Below are positions 1 through 5,556 of a DNA stretch of 10,880 nucleotides, in pieces; the first letter of the stretch is position 1, and each line of letters starts with the position of its first letter. Both the position numbers and the translations under genes were made by a program. Source of the stretch: Chthoniobacterales bacterium (GTDB taxonomy: Bacteria; Verrucomicrobiota; Verrucomicrobiia; Chthoniobacterales; UBA10450); the NCBI GenBank assembly GCA_013695905.1, contig JACCZQ010000498.1:1-10880 (forward strand). Reading direction: 5' to 3'. A model generated the notes under the pieces. The model was not told where the DNA came from. It searched no databases and saw nothing but the letters and a program-made list of their open reading frames with translations.

Positions 1-86
1 TTTCGGGAAGGAACGGGAAACAGCTCCGGCGACAGCTGCGCCAGCCGCAACCGACAAACCAAACCTCAATCAGAAAGAACACAGTC

Positions 87-143
87 ATGAAAGCTCCTCT
101 CAAAACCATCAGCCTCACGGCCGTCACCCTAACGAGTTCTTAG
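87..143 (+). CDS. 18-codon ORF, possible leader peptide or signal-peptide remnant
   Basis: An ATG opens an 18-codon frame reading MKAPLKTISLTAVTLTSS and closing at TAG. The two early lysines followed by a mildly hydrophobic Ser/Thr/Leu/Val run look like the start of a Sec signal peptide that is cut off before an h-region is complete. A purine-rich AGAAAGA lies about 8 nt upstream and could serve as a weak ribosome binding site. The stop codon is only 5 nt before the stem of a strong intrinsic terminator. It could be a leader peptide, the remnant of a gene truncated by deletion, or chance. I see no run of a single regulatory amino acid. No function can be assigned. Confidence 0.25.
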   Translation: MKAPLKTISLTAVTLTSS

Positions 144-148
144 CAAGC

Positions 149-178
149 GGATGCCCGCACCGGGGCATCCACTTTTTT
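149..178 (+). terminator. Rho-independent terminator
   Basis: A perfect 8-bp GC-rich stem (GGATGCCC pairing with GGGCATCC, 149-156 with 163-170) closes a 6-nt loop. It is followed two bases later by a run of six T residues. This is a textbook intrinsic terminator on the + strand. It ends transcription entering from the left edge, or acts as an attenuator between the 18-codon ORF and the large gene starting at 234. A second eight-T run follows at 192-199 without a clear stem of its own. Confidence 0.8.
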
Positions 179-233
179 CTGGGCGCGAACGTTTTTTTTG
201 CAACGCCAGCTCCGCAACCGGTAAGGAATAGGT

Positions 234-3200
234 ATGACACGAATCAGCAACGCCTCCCCAAGAAGTCTCCTTGGCTGTGTCTGCCTCGCGCTCTTCGCAC
301 TTTTGACCGATGCGAGGGGGCAGATCCAGCTGCTTAGCAGAGAAACCAAGGCGGAGTCACAAACGTCCGCTTGTGATGGCAACACTTGCGACCAGACGTT
401 TAACTTCCCGGCCGCGATTACCAACTTCGGCCCTGCGGATCGGACAGCATCATCCACGGCCACACGAGGAAGCAATACCGCCAGCGGACAGGCGACGGCG
501 AACTCCACCATCACGCTCGGCGCCGGGAACACCACTTTACGCGTGACCGGCTCCGGCTCTGCGAACGGCAGCGCCACTGCGACCCCAGAGGGCCGCAGCA
601 ATTCGCAGCCAACGTCGAAATCCATAGAGCTGACGTTTCAGGTGTCAGGAAGTCCCGTCACTTTCACCGTCACCGGTTCACTTTCGCTCACCGACAGTGG
701 TGGCGGTATCTTCGGCAGCACCAACGTCATCCTTTCGCGTATTGGGCAGGGCAACGTGTTCGCCGACGAGCTAAGAACGGGCGGCCCAGGCTCCCAAAAC
801 ATTAACCGGACGGGAACCCTTCAGCCCGGTACTTACACTTTGTTCGCTGCAGCGACTGCTCAAGCAACAGTCCCGTCAGCTGGCGCTAATTCTGGAAGCA
901 CTCAGCCGTCGCTGAATTTCGATATCACGTTCTCACCCGCCGGGGCGTCGGACACCGCGCGCTGGACAAACCCGGCGGGTGGTTCATTCCAGACGGTGAC
1001 GAACTGGGACCCTGCGATGGTCCCCGGCAGCGACCAAACGGCCATCTTCAACCTGGCGTCCACTTATGCAGTGAACGTCGGCAGTGCCACGACCAAGCGT
1101 CTCGAGGTTCGCGGCGGTGACGTGACCTTCATCAACGCGGCCTACACCGTCCTCTCGTCGCTCAATGCACCGCCGGGTCTCGTCTTCGATAATGCGACCT
1201 TCACGCTCGCAGGCGGCCAGGTGAACAGCGTGGTGGCGTTGATCGGCGAGACTCTCCCGGCGCGTGTGAATCTCGGCGCGGATAGCTTGTGGATTAACAG
1301 CGGCGGCCTGACGATCGGCGGAAACGGACACGGCATCGTCGCGGTGGGCGAACGGGGCAGCCTCACCAGCGGCAACACCCTGGTTGGCGGCGGCAGCGGA
1401 GGCGGCGACCTCATTGTGCAGGGGCAGAACGCCGATTGGCGTGGGGGGCAAGTGAACATCGGCGAAAATGGCGCCGGCACTCTCGCGGTCAGCGGCGGCG
1501 CGCAGGCGCGCAGCGGCCGTGCCTTCGTTGGCTCAAACGCGAGGGGCGCTGTCACCCTCGACGGGATCGCACCGAATGGCGCCATCTCGCGCTGGGACCT
1601 CGATGGCTCGCTTTTTGTCGGCGTGGGCGATGCCGGCACGGTGACCGTGAGCAATGGCGGGCTGCTGGTGGCAACCGGCTTCCTCATTGACGCCGAGAGC
1701 TCCATCACAATCCGTGGAGTGGCGACCACTGTGACTCCGCAGGCGCCAGCCGGCCTATTCTTTTTCGAGAGAAGTGTGGTTGACGGAACACTTCTGGCGG
1801 AGAACGGCGGTGTCATTAGCAGCGTGGGTGGAGACTTGATCCTCGGCAGCACCGCTCCTGCCACCATGATCGTGCGTGGCTTCGATGCGGCGAGCGGCCG
1901 CAACAGTAGCGTGCAGTCGGTCCGCAACCTGACTATCGGCGAGAGCAAACCGGCGACGCTGACGATCGAAGGTGGCGCTCTGGTTTCGTCGGTCAACGGA
2001 CGGATCGGCGCCGCCACCGGATCCGATGGCAGCGCGGTCGCCGTCCGCGGCGTGGCAAATGGCAGCCCTTCCGCGTGGCAGATCTCTGACGGCTTACGCA
2101 TCGGCCTGCGCAGCGCGGAAGCTGGTAACCTGCAGATCACCGATGGCGCACTTGTTCATTGCGCTGGTCTGATCGGCGCGTTGGTCGAGCGCGGGAGCGT
2201 GCTCGTGAGTGGGTTTCCGAACACCGGCGCTTCTGCGTTGAAAGTGGACGGCTCGCTCGCAATCGGCGACGACCTCAACAGCGGCGGCGAGCTGATGGTG
2301 GAAGCCGGCGGTAAAGTCGAAGTGGCGGGGTCGATGTTCATCGATAATCCGGCAGACTTCCCGCGCCCGACTGTGACCGTGGGTGGCGCGGGCGTCGGAC
2401 TGGGGCTCGCGTCTATTCTGAGAGTGAGAGAGTCGCTCAATGTCGGCCGCGATTCCACAGTGGCTCGCCTGCAGATCCTGGAAAACGGCGAAGTCTTCTG
2501 CCAAAACGCGACGATCGGCGTGAACAACCAGGCAATCGGCGCTGTCGACGTGGGACTGCAAGGCGCAGGCGCACCCGCACTTTTCGAGGTTGCTAACGAT
2601 CTCATCGTCGGGTCCCTGGGGAGGGGCTCAATGACGCTGCGAAACGGCGGCTTGGTTACCGTAGGCAGACAACTCACGGTGGGCGCGCGCGGCAGCGTTC
2701 TCGGCAACGGCACGATCTCCGCGCCGGGTCGCCTGGTCGTGAACGGCGGCGTGATTGCGCCGGGTCTATCGCCAGGATCGATTACGCTAAACTCAAATTT
2801 CACCCAGAATGCGGAAGGCAAACTGGCGATGGAAGTCGCCGGAGTGAATCCCGGACAGTTCGATGTGCTGCATGTCACCGGCGACACAACGCTCGGCGGC
2901 ACACTCGAGGTCCGCTTCATCGGTAACTTCCTTCCCGCGGCGGGTCAGCAGTTCGACCTGCTGCAGCTCGATGGCGCCGTCACCGGCAGCTTTGCAAATA
3001 TCACGTTTCCCAATCTGAAGGCCGGTTTTCAGTCGCAGGTGGAAAGAGTCGGAAACAAGTTCCGGTTGACCGCCCTGAACAACGGCATCGCCGCCAATGC
3101 GCTCCGCAACATCTCCACGCGCGCGCAAGTCGGCACCGGCGACAATATCCTCATCGGCGGCTTCATCGTGCGCGGAAACGTTCCGAAGAAAGTGATCGTC

Positions 3201-3869
3201 CGCGGCATCGGTTCTTCGTTAACGGTCGGCGGTCAGCCCATCGCCGGCCGCCTGGCAGATCCTGTCCTGGAGCTGCGCGGCACCGGCGGCACGCTCATCT
3301 TCTCAAATGACAACTGGGTCGATAGTCCGCAACGGGAGGAGATCATCGCCAGCACCATTCCGCCGCCTCACGACTCCGAGGCCGCCATCGTGGCAACACT
3401 CCCGCCCGGCGCCTACACCGTTCTGTTAAGCGGCGCCAACGGCTCCACCGGCATCGGCCTCGTCGAAGTGTTCGACATTGCGTCCGGCAGCTCGGCGAAT
3501 CTGGTTAATATCTCCAGCCGCGGCCGAGTAGCCACGGGGGACGACGTGATGATCGGCGGATTGATCATCGAAGGGACCGACAAAGTGCTGGTGCGGGCGA
3601 TCGGCCCCTCGCTGGCTGGTGCTGGCATCGCTGATCCGTTAGCCGATCCGGCGCTGGAGCTGTTCAACAGCAACGGGACCCCGATGGCCGCGAACGACGA
3701 TTGGAAATCCGATCAGGAAGCGGAGATCCTCGCCACCACGATTCCGCCCGCCAACGACAAGGAAGCAGCCATCCTCGTCACTCTGCCGGCCGGAGCCTAC
3801 ACTGCCATCGTCCGCGGCAACGGCAGCAGCAGCGGAATCGCGTTAGTGGAAGTCTTCAGCCTGCCGTGA
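234..3869 (+). CDS. Secreted beta-solenoid protein with T5SS/PEP-CTERM-type repeats and twin C-terminal domain
   Basis: A 1211-residue exported protein. The start is supported by AAGGA six bases before the ATG and by a Sec signal peptide: basic n-region, hydrophobic core at about 11-24, and likely cleavage after A-R-G at 27-29. Residues 30-240 are Ser/Thr/Ala/Gly-rich and look like a beta-sandwich, with one Cys pair (47, 52). Residues 242-290 carry the W-x-N-P-x-G-G-S-F ... N-W-D-P ... P-G-S-D-x-A-x-F signature that often opens autotransporter-like repeats. Residues 300-830 hold degenerate units of the type G-x-L-x-I/V-G ... G-x-L-x-V-x-x-G-G, matching the T5SS/PEP-CTERM-associated repeat style (beta-helix). 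Residues 830-955 match the closing block of such passengers (P-G-x-S-P-G-S, then F-D-V-L-H-V-T-G-D-T-T-L-G-G-T-L). Residues 959-1083 and 1092-1211 are two related copies of a domain with the core T-G-D-x-x-x-I-G-G and V-R-x-I-G-x-S-L, recalled from many verrucomicrobial exported proteins. I see no autotransporter barrel, PEP-CTERM tail or LPXTG signal. Ligand and exact role are unknown; a surface adhesin or structural protein is inference. Confidence 0.85.
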   Translation: MTRISNASPRSLLGCVCLALFALLTDARGQIQLLSRETKAESQTSACDGNTCDQTFNFPAAITNFGPADRTASSTATRGSNTASGQATANSTITLGAGNTTLRVTGSGSANGSATATPEGRSNSQPTSKSIELTFQVSGSPVTFTVTGSLSLTDSGGGIFGSTNVILSRIGQGNVFADELRTGGPGSQNINRTGTLQPGTYTLFAAATAQATVPSAGANSGSTQPSLNFDITFSPAGASDTARWTNPAGGSFQTVTNWDPAMVPGSDQTAIFNLASTYAVNVGSATTKRLEVRGGDVTFINAAYTVLSSLNAPPGLVFDNATFTLAGGQVNSVVALIGETLPARVNLGADSLWINSGGLTIGGNGHGIVAVGERGSLTSGNTLVGGGSGGGDLIVQGQNADWRGGQVNIGENGAGTLAVSGGAQARSGRAFVGSNARGAVTLDGIAPNGAISRWDLDGSLFVGVGDAGTVTVSNGGLLVATGFLIDAESSITIRGVATTVTPQAPAGLFFFERSVVDGTLLAENGGVISSVGGDLILGSTAPATMIVRGFDAASGRNSSVQSVRNLTIGESKPATLTIEGGALVSSVNGRIGAATGSDGSAVAVRGVANGSPSAWQISDGLRIGLRSAEAGNLQITDGALVHCAGLIGALVERGSVLVSGFPNTGASALKVDGSLAIGDDLNSGGELMVEAGGKVEVAGSMFIDNPADFPRPTVTVGGAGVGLGLASILRVRESLNVGRDSTVARLQILENGEVFCQNATIGVNNQAIGAVDVGLQGAGAPALFEVANDLIVGSLGRGSMTLRNGGLVTVGRQLTVGARGSVLGNGTISAPGRLVVNGGVIAPGLSPGSITLNSNFTQNAEGKLAMEVAGVNPGQFDVLHVTGDTTLGGTLEVRFIGNFLPAAGQQFDLLQLDGAVTGSFANITFPNLKAGFQSQVERVGNKFRLTALNNGIAANALRNISTRAQVGTGDNILIGGFIVRGNVPKKVIVRGIGSSLTVGGQPIAGRLADPVLELRGTGGTLIFSNDNWVDSPQREEIIASTIPPPHDSEAAIVATLPPGAYTVLLSGANGSTGIGLVEVFDIASGSSANLVNISSRGRVATGDDVMIGGLIIEGTDKVLVRAIGPSLAGAGIADPLADPALELFNSNGTPMAANDDWKSDQEAEILATTIPPANDKEAAILVTLPAGAYTAIVRGNGSSSGIALVEVFSLP
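3107..3866 (+). repeat. Tandem protein-domain duplication at the C-terminus of the secreted protein
   Basis: Two consecutive segments of about 120 codons, starting near residues 959 and 1092, encode related sequence in the same order. Shared blocks are N-I-S-(T/S)-R, T-G-D-(N/D)-x-x-I-G-G-(F/L)-I, V-(I/L)-V-R-(G/A)-I-G-(S/P)-S-L, L-A-D-P-x-L-E-L, (N/D)-D-(N/D)-W, T-I-P-P, E-A-A-I-(V/L)-(A/V)-T-L-P-(P/A)-G-A-Y-T and G-(I/L)-V-E-V-F. The spacing is about 133 residues. The copies have diverged, so this is an old domain duplication and not a recent DNA repeat. Confidence 0.8.
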
Positions 3870-3892
3870 GGAGCTGATCGAGGGGGGATATG

Positions 3893-3916
3893 GGGGTCAG
3901 GGTGCAAATCTTGACA
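3893..3916 (+). repeat. REP-like motif GGGGTC-N12-TTGACA
   Basis: GGGGTC is followed 12 bases later by TTGACA, 24 bases after the stop of the secreted protein. The same bipartite arrangement, with 11 bases between the halves, recurs in the same orientation at 5207-5229 beyond the toxin-antitoxin pair. From memory, GGGGTC...TTGACA sequences resemble short repeats scattered by Y1 REP-associated transposases. That link is not demonstrated here, and no transposase is present in the window. Confidence 0.45.
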
Positions 3917-3970
3917 GCTCGGGGTGCGGCATCGGTATCTGCAACTCGCCTCTCCGGCGCGCGGTCGCCC

Positions 3971-3999
3971 TTGAGTTGCTGGACCACCCTCGCTATTTA
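3971..3999 (+). promoter_or_regulatory. Possible sigma-70 promoter for the toxin-antitoxin operon
   Basis: TTGAGT (3971-3976) and TATTTA (3994-3999) are separated by 17 bases. Each matches the consensus at four of six positions. The AT-rich palindrome over the -10 stands out in this GC-rich sequence. It lies about 165 bases upstream of the chosen antitoxin start, so the leader would be long. A promoter nearer 4100 cannot be excluded. Confidence 0.3.
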
Positions 4000-4118
4000 A
4001 ATATTCGACCTAAGCCCCTTCTCGGCCCGCCGACTTTGAGGTCGCAACCGCCGCTGCTTCCTTACGACTCCAACCGAAACACGGGAATAGCCGGCAGTTA
4101 ATGGGCGACCTCAAGCTT

Positions 4119-4142
4119 CCTTGTTACTTGACCAAGACAAGG
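4119..4142. promoter_or_regulatory. Inverted repeat upstream of antitoxin, candidate operator
   Basis: CCTTGT at 4119-4124 is mirrored by ACAAGG at 4137-4142 with 12 bases between, and the inner bases contain a second short symmetry (CTTG...CAAG). AbrB-fold antitoxins commonly repress their own operon by binding such dyads, so an operator role is reasonable inference. The right arm overlaps AAGGAG (4139-4144), which could be a ribosome binding site but sits 19 bases from the ATG at 4164, longer than usual. Confidence 0.3.
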
Positions 4143-4163
4143 AGTGCACCGAACATTCCTTGC

Positions 4164-4466
4164 ATGATTGCAGAATCCACGCTCACCTCCAAAAACCAGA
4201 CGACGCTGCCGAAGGCGGTGGTCGAATCCCTCGGGGTGAAACCGTCGGACAAGCTGGTCTTCGAGATTCACGCCGGAAAGGTCACCCTTAGTGCCAGGAC
4301 CGGACGCCTGGCAGATCTGGCCGGAGCCTTTCGGCATTTCGGGAAACGACGCCGGAAAAAAGCGCCAGCTCAGGAAGAAATGGATGCCGCCGTTCGGCGG
4401 GGTGCCGGCCGGGCTCATTTGCGCAGCACGAGAGCCTCCTCCCGGCGGCGCCAAGGCCGCGCATGA
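4164..4466 (+). CDS. AbrB/SpoVT-family antitoxin (VapB-type)
   Basis: A 100-residue protein. Residues 3-45 form a swapped-hairpin AbrB DNA-binding domain, recognisable from S-T-L-T-S-K-N-Q-T-T-L-P-K-A-V-V followed by L-G-V-K-P-S-D-K-L-V-F-E and G-K-V-T-L. The segment from about 67 onward (E-E-M-D-A-A-V-R-R-G) is typical of the toxin-binding part of these antitoxins. The role is to neutralise the PIN toxin encoded next and probably to repress the operon. I start it at 4164, where homology begins; an in-frame ATG at 4101 would add 21 residues that do not look like part of the family. Its TGA overlaps the toxin start by ATGA, indicating translational coupling. Unusual are the basic patch G-K-R-R-R-K-K (60-66) and a very Arg-rich last 20 residues, which may be a non-conserved extension. 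Confidence 0.8.
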   Translation: MIAESTLTSKNQTTLPKAVVESLGVKPSDKLVFEIHAGKVTLSARTGRLADLAGAFRHFGKRRRKKAPAQEEMDAAVRRGAGRAHLRSTRASSRRRQGRA

Positions 4467-4855
4467 TCGCGCTCGATACGAATTTCCTGGTTCGCCTCAT
4501 GGCAGGCGACGACCGGGCACAGGAGCGCGCGGTGCTTCGGTTGCTCGCTGATTCGACCGCGAAATTTTTCATCGGCGACGTCACTCTGGCCGAGCTCGTT
4601 TGGGTGCTCGAAGGCGTTTATGACTTCAACCGTGAGGAATTAGTCGGCGCGCTCGAAGCGCTCCTCAATCGCGCCGACGTCGTCTTCGAGGATGCGAGAG
4701 GAGTTCGCCGCGCGGTGGGGCACCTGGCGGCAGGGGGCGACTTCGCAGATGCGCTCATCCTGAGCCGCGCCCAGGCGGAGGAATGCACCGCGCTGGCGTC
4801 GTTTGATAAGAATTTAAAAAGACGCTTCCCCGATTTCGTTCTCGTGCCGTCGTAA
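4463..4855 (+). CDS. PIN-domain ribonuclease toxin (VapC-type)
   Basis: A 130-residue single-domain protein of normal PIN toxin length. All four expected acidic metal-binding residues are visible: D5 in A-L-D-T-N-F-L-V-R, E44 in L-A-E-L-V-W-V-L, D96 in D-F-A-D-A-L-I and D115 in S-F-D-K-N-L. PIN toxins are Mg2+-dependent endoribonucleases that cleave specific RNAs (tRNA or rRNA in characterised VapC members) and slow growth unless bound by the antitoxin. The target of this one cannot be read from sequence. The start lies inside the antitoxin stop (ATGA), the usual arrangement for such pairs. The active site looks complete, so the toxin is probably functional. Confidence 0.9.
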   Translation: MIALDTNFLVRLMAGDDRAQERAVLRLLADSTAKFFIGDVTLAELVWVLEGVYDFNREELVGALEALLNRADVVFEDARGVRRAVGHLAAGGDFADALILSRAQAEECTALASFDKNLKRRFPDFVLVPS

Positions 4856-4947
4856 TTTCCCGTTGCTCGAATCGGCTTTCTCCACCCGCAAAGAAAGCGA
4901 AACAGAGAACAGAAGACTTCGTTGCCCTTGTGTATTTAAATTGTAGA

Positions 4948-4974
4948 GACTTGACTGCTTTATACAGTCGAGTC
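4948..4974. repeat. Inverted repeat, 10-bp arms
   Basis: The left arm GACTTGACTG (4948-4957) and right arm CAGTCGAGTC (4965-4974) are complementary at nine of ten positions. The exception is a T-G pair that is still allowed in RNA. The loop is CTTTATA. There is no T-run afterwards on the + strand, so it does not look like a standard terminator. It could be the end of a small mobile repeat or an RNA hairpin in the toxin transcript. Confidence 0.4.
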
Positions 4975-5150
4975 CGAGAAGCGCGTCCAAGCGGATGCCG
5001 CGACGGGCAGTGGGCGGCCGGGACGACCGACCGCATCGGCAAGGGAACTGCTGCGCCCCGGATGGTGCCCGGGCGGAGCCGGCTTTCGAGAGCGGATGCT
5101 TGCCGTGATGGATCGCACTGGTGAAGTAGTTGTTTGGCGTGAGTCAGCGC

Positions 5151-5218
5151 AAACGGTGAACGGGGTCGAAACGGTGAACGGGGTCGGTCCTTGTGAACGA
5201 ATGAACGGGGTCGGTCCT
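5151..5218. repeat. 18-bp tandem duplication plus a partial third copy
   Basis: AAACGGTGAACGGGGTCG occurs twice with no gap (5151-5168, 5169-5186). A 17-base block, TGAACGGGGTCGGTCCT, spanning the end of copy two (5175-5191) recurs exactly at 5202-5218. GGGGTC therefore occurs three times here (5162, 5180, 5207). The last copy leads into TTGACA at 5224-5229 and forms the REP-like motif. Confidence 0.85.
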
Positions 5219-5229
5219 CACTTTTGACA
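5207..5229 (+). repeat. REP-like motif GGGGTC-N11-TTGACA
   Basis: This has the same two half-motifs and nearly the same spacing as the element at 3893-3916, in the same orientation. It lies 45 bases beyond the stop of the 93-residue minus-strand gene and 350 bases after the toxin stop. The toxin-antitoxin pair therefore lies between two such motifs about 1.3 kb apart. Confidence 0.45.
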
Positions 5230-5274
5230 CAAAGGAAATCCCGCTCCCCGAAGGAAGGTTGCGCGCGCGCCGCC

Positions 5275-5556
5275 TCAAAATGGGATTTCGAACTCCTCGC
5301 CAGGTGGCGGAGGCTGGCGTGGGTCTGGCTGCGGCGCCGGCTGCGCATGCCCCGTCTTGCGCCCACCAAATTTCCGCGCGTGTAACGTTCGCACCCATTC
5401 TTTCACCGGCTGCTTCCACCGCTGCTGAGGCGATGGGATGTTCTTAACGAGCGAACGCGGCGAGAGGCCGAGTTCTTTCGCACTGCGGATGTCCTCCGCG
5501 TCGAGCCGGCAGCGACGCTTTGCTTCCGCCCAATCCTGGGCTTTTTTTTCGCTCAC
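5275..5556 (-). CDS. Small conserved hypothetical protein with SSB-like C-terminal tip
   Basis: A 93-residue protein starting at GTG (5556-5554), which overlaps the TGA of the upstream minus-strand gene as GTGA and so implies translational coupling. Residues 1-62 are basic and probably helical. They contain W-A-E-A-K-R-R-C-R-L, A-K-E-L-G-L-S-P-R-S-L-V-K-N-I-P-S and W-K-Q-P-V-K-E-W-V-R, which I recall from a family of small uncharacterised bacterial proteins. Residues 63-86 are a Gly/Pro/Gln-rich disordered linker, and the chain ends in E-E-F-E-I-P-F. That ending closely resembles the acidic D-D-D-I-P-F tip by which SSB recruits DNA repair and replication proteins. A role in nucleic-acid metabolism is only inference. 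There is no signal peptide or membrane segment, so it should be cytoplasmic. Confidence 0.7.
   Translation of the reverse strand: MSEKKAQDWAEAKRRCRLDAEDIRSAKELGLSPRSLVKNIPSPQQRWKQPVKEWVRTLHARKFGGRKTGHAQPAPQPDPRQPPPPGEEFEIPF

Larger units (their letters stand above)
3870..4163. other. Non-coding gap between secreted protein and toxin-antitoxin operon
   Basis: About 290 bases without a supportable gene. They contain a REP-like motif (3893-3916), a possible promoter (3971-3999, with the 10-bp palindrome TATTTAAATA at 3994-4003) and an inverted repeat just upstream of the antitoxin (4119-4142). I see no terminator with a T-run after the large gene. Confidence 0.6.
4856..5274. other. Non-coding gap with repeats between toxin and minus-strand cassette
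   Basis: About 420 bases lie between two convergent transcription units. They contain a 7-bp stem without a T-tract (4875-4881 with 4892-4898), a longer inverted repeat (4948-4974), an 18-bp tandem duplication (5151-5186) and a REP-like motif (5207-5229). Long open frames on the minus strand through this region encode Arg/Pro-rich low-complexity text generated by the repeats, and I do not accept them as genes. The stretch looks like a small decayed or non-autonomous repeat element. Confidence 0.5.

Noticed and set aside
246..320. Lipobox-like L-L-G-C near the N-terminus of the secreted protein
   Set aside because: The cysteine comes before, not after, the hydrophobic core, so lipoprotein processing is unlikely; an ordinary Sec signal with cleavage after A-R-G fits better.
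1142..2920. Long minus-strand frames opposite the secreted protein
   Set aside because: They mirror the GC-rich, repetitive codons of the real + strand gene, give Pro/Ser/Thr-rich text, and have no start context or domains.
4101..4163. Antitoxin start at the upstream ATG 4101
   Set aside because: The added 21 residues do not resemble AbrB antitoxins, no ribosome binding site precedes 4101, and the extension would run across the candidate operator.
4875..4898. 7-bp stem as terminator of the toxin operon
   Set aside because: The loop is 10 nt and no T-run follows, so it does not meet the criteria for an intrinsic terminator.
5151..5218. CRISPR array
   Set aside because: The 18-bp copies are directly adjacent without spacers, and no cas gene is present.
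4755..5369. 204-codon minus-strand open frame spanning the toxin end and the repeats
   Set aside because: It runs antisense to the toxin C-terminus and through the tandem repeats. Its text is Arg/Pro/Ser-rich, with repeated D-R-P-R-S created by the DNA repeats, and no known motif.
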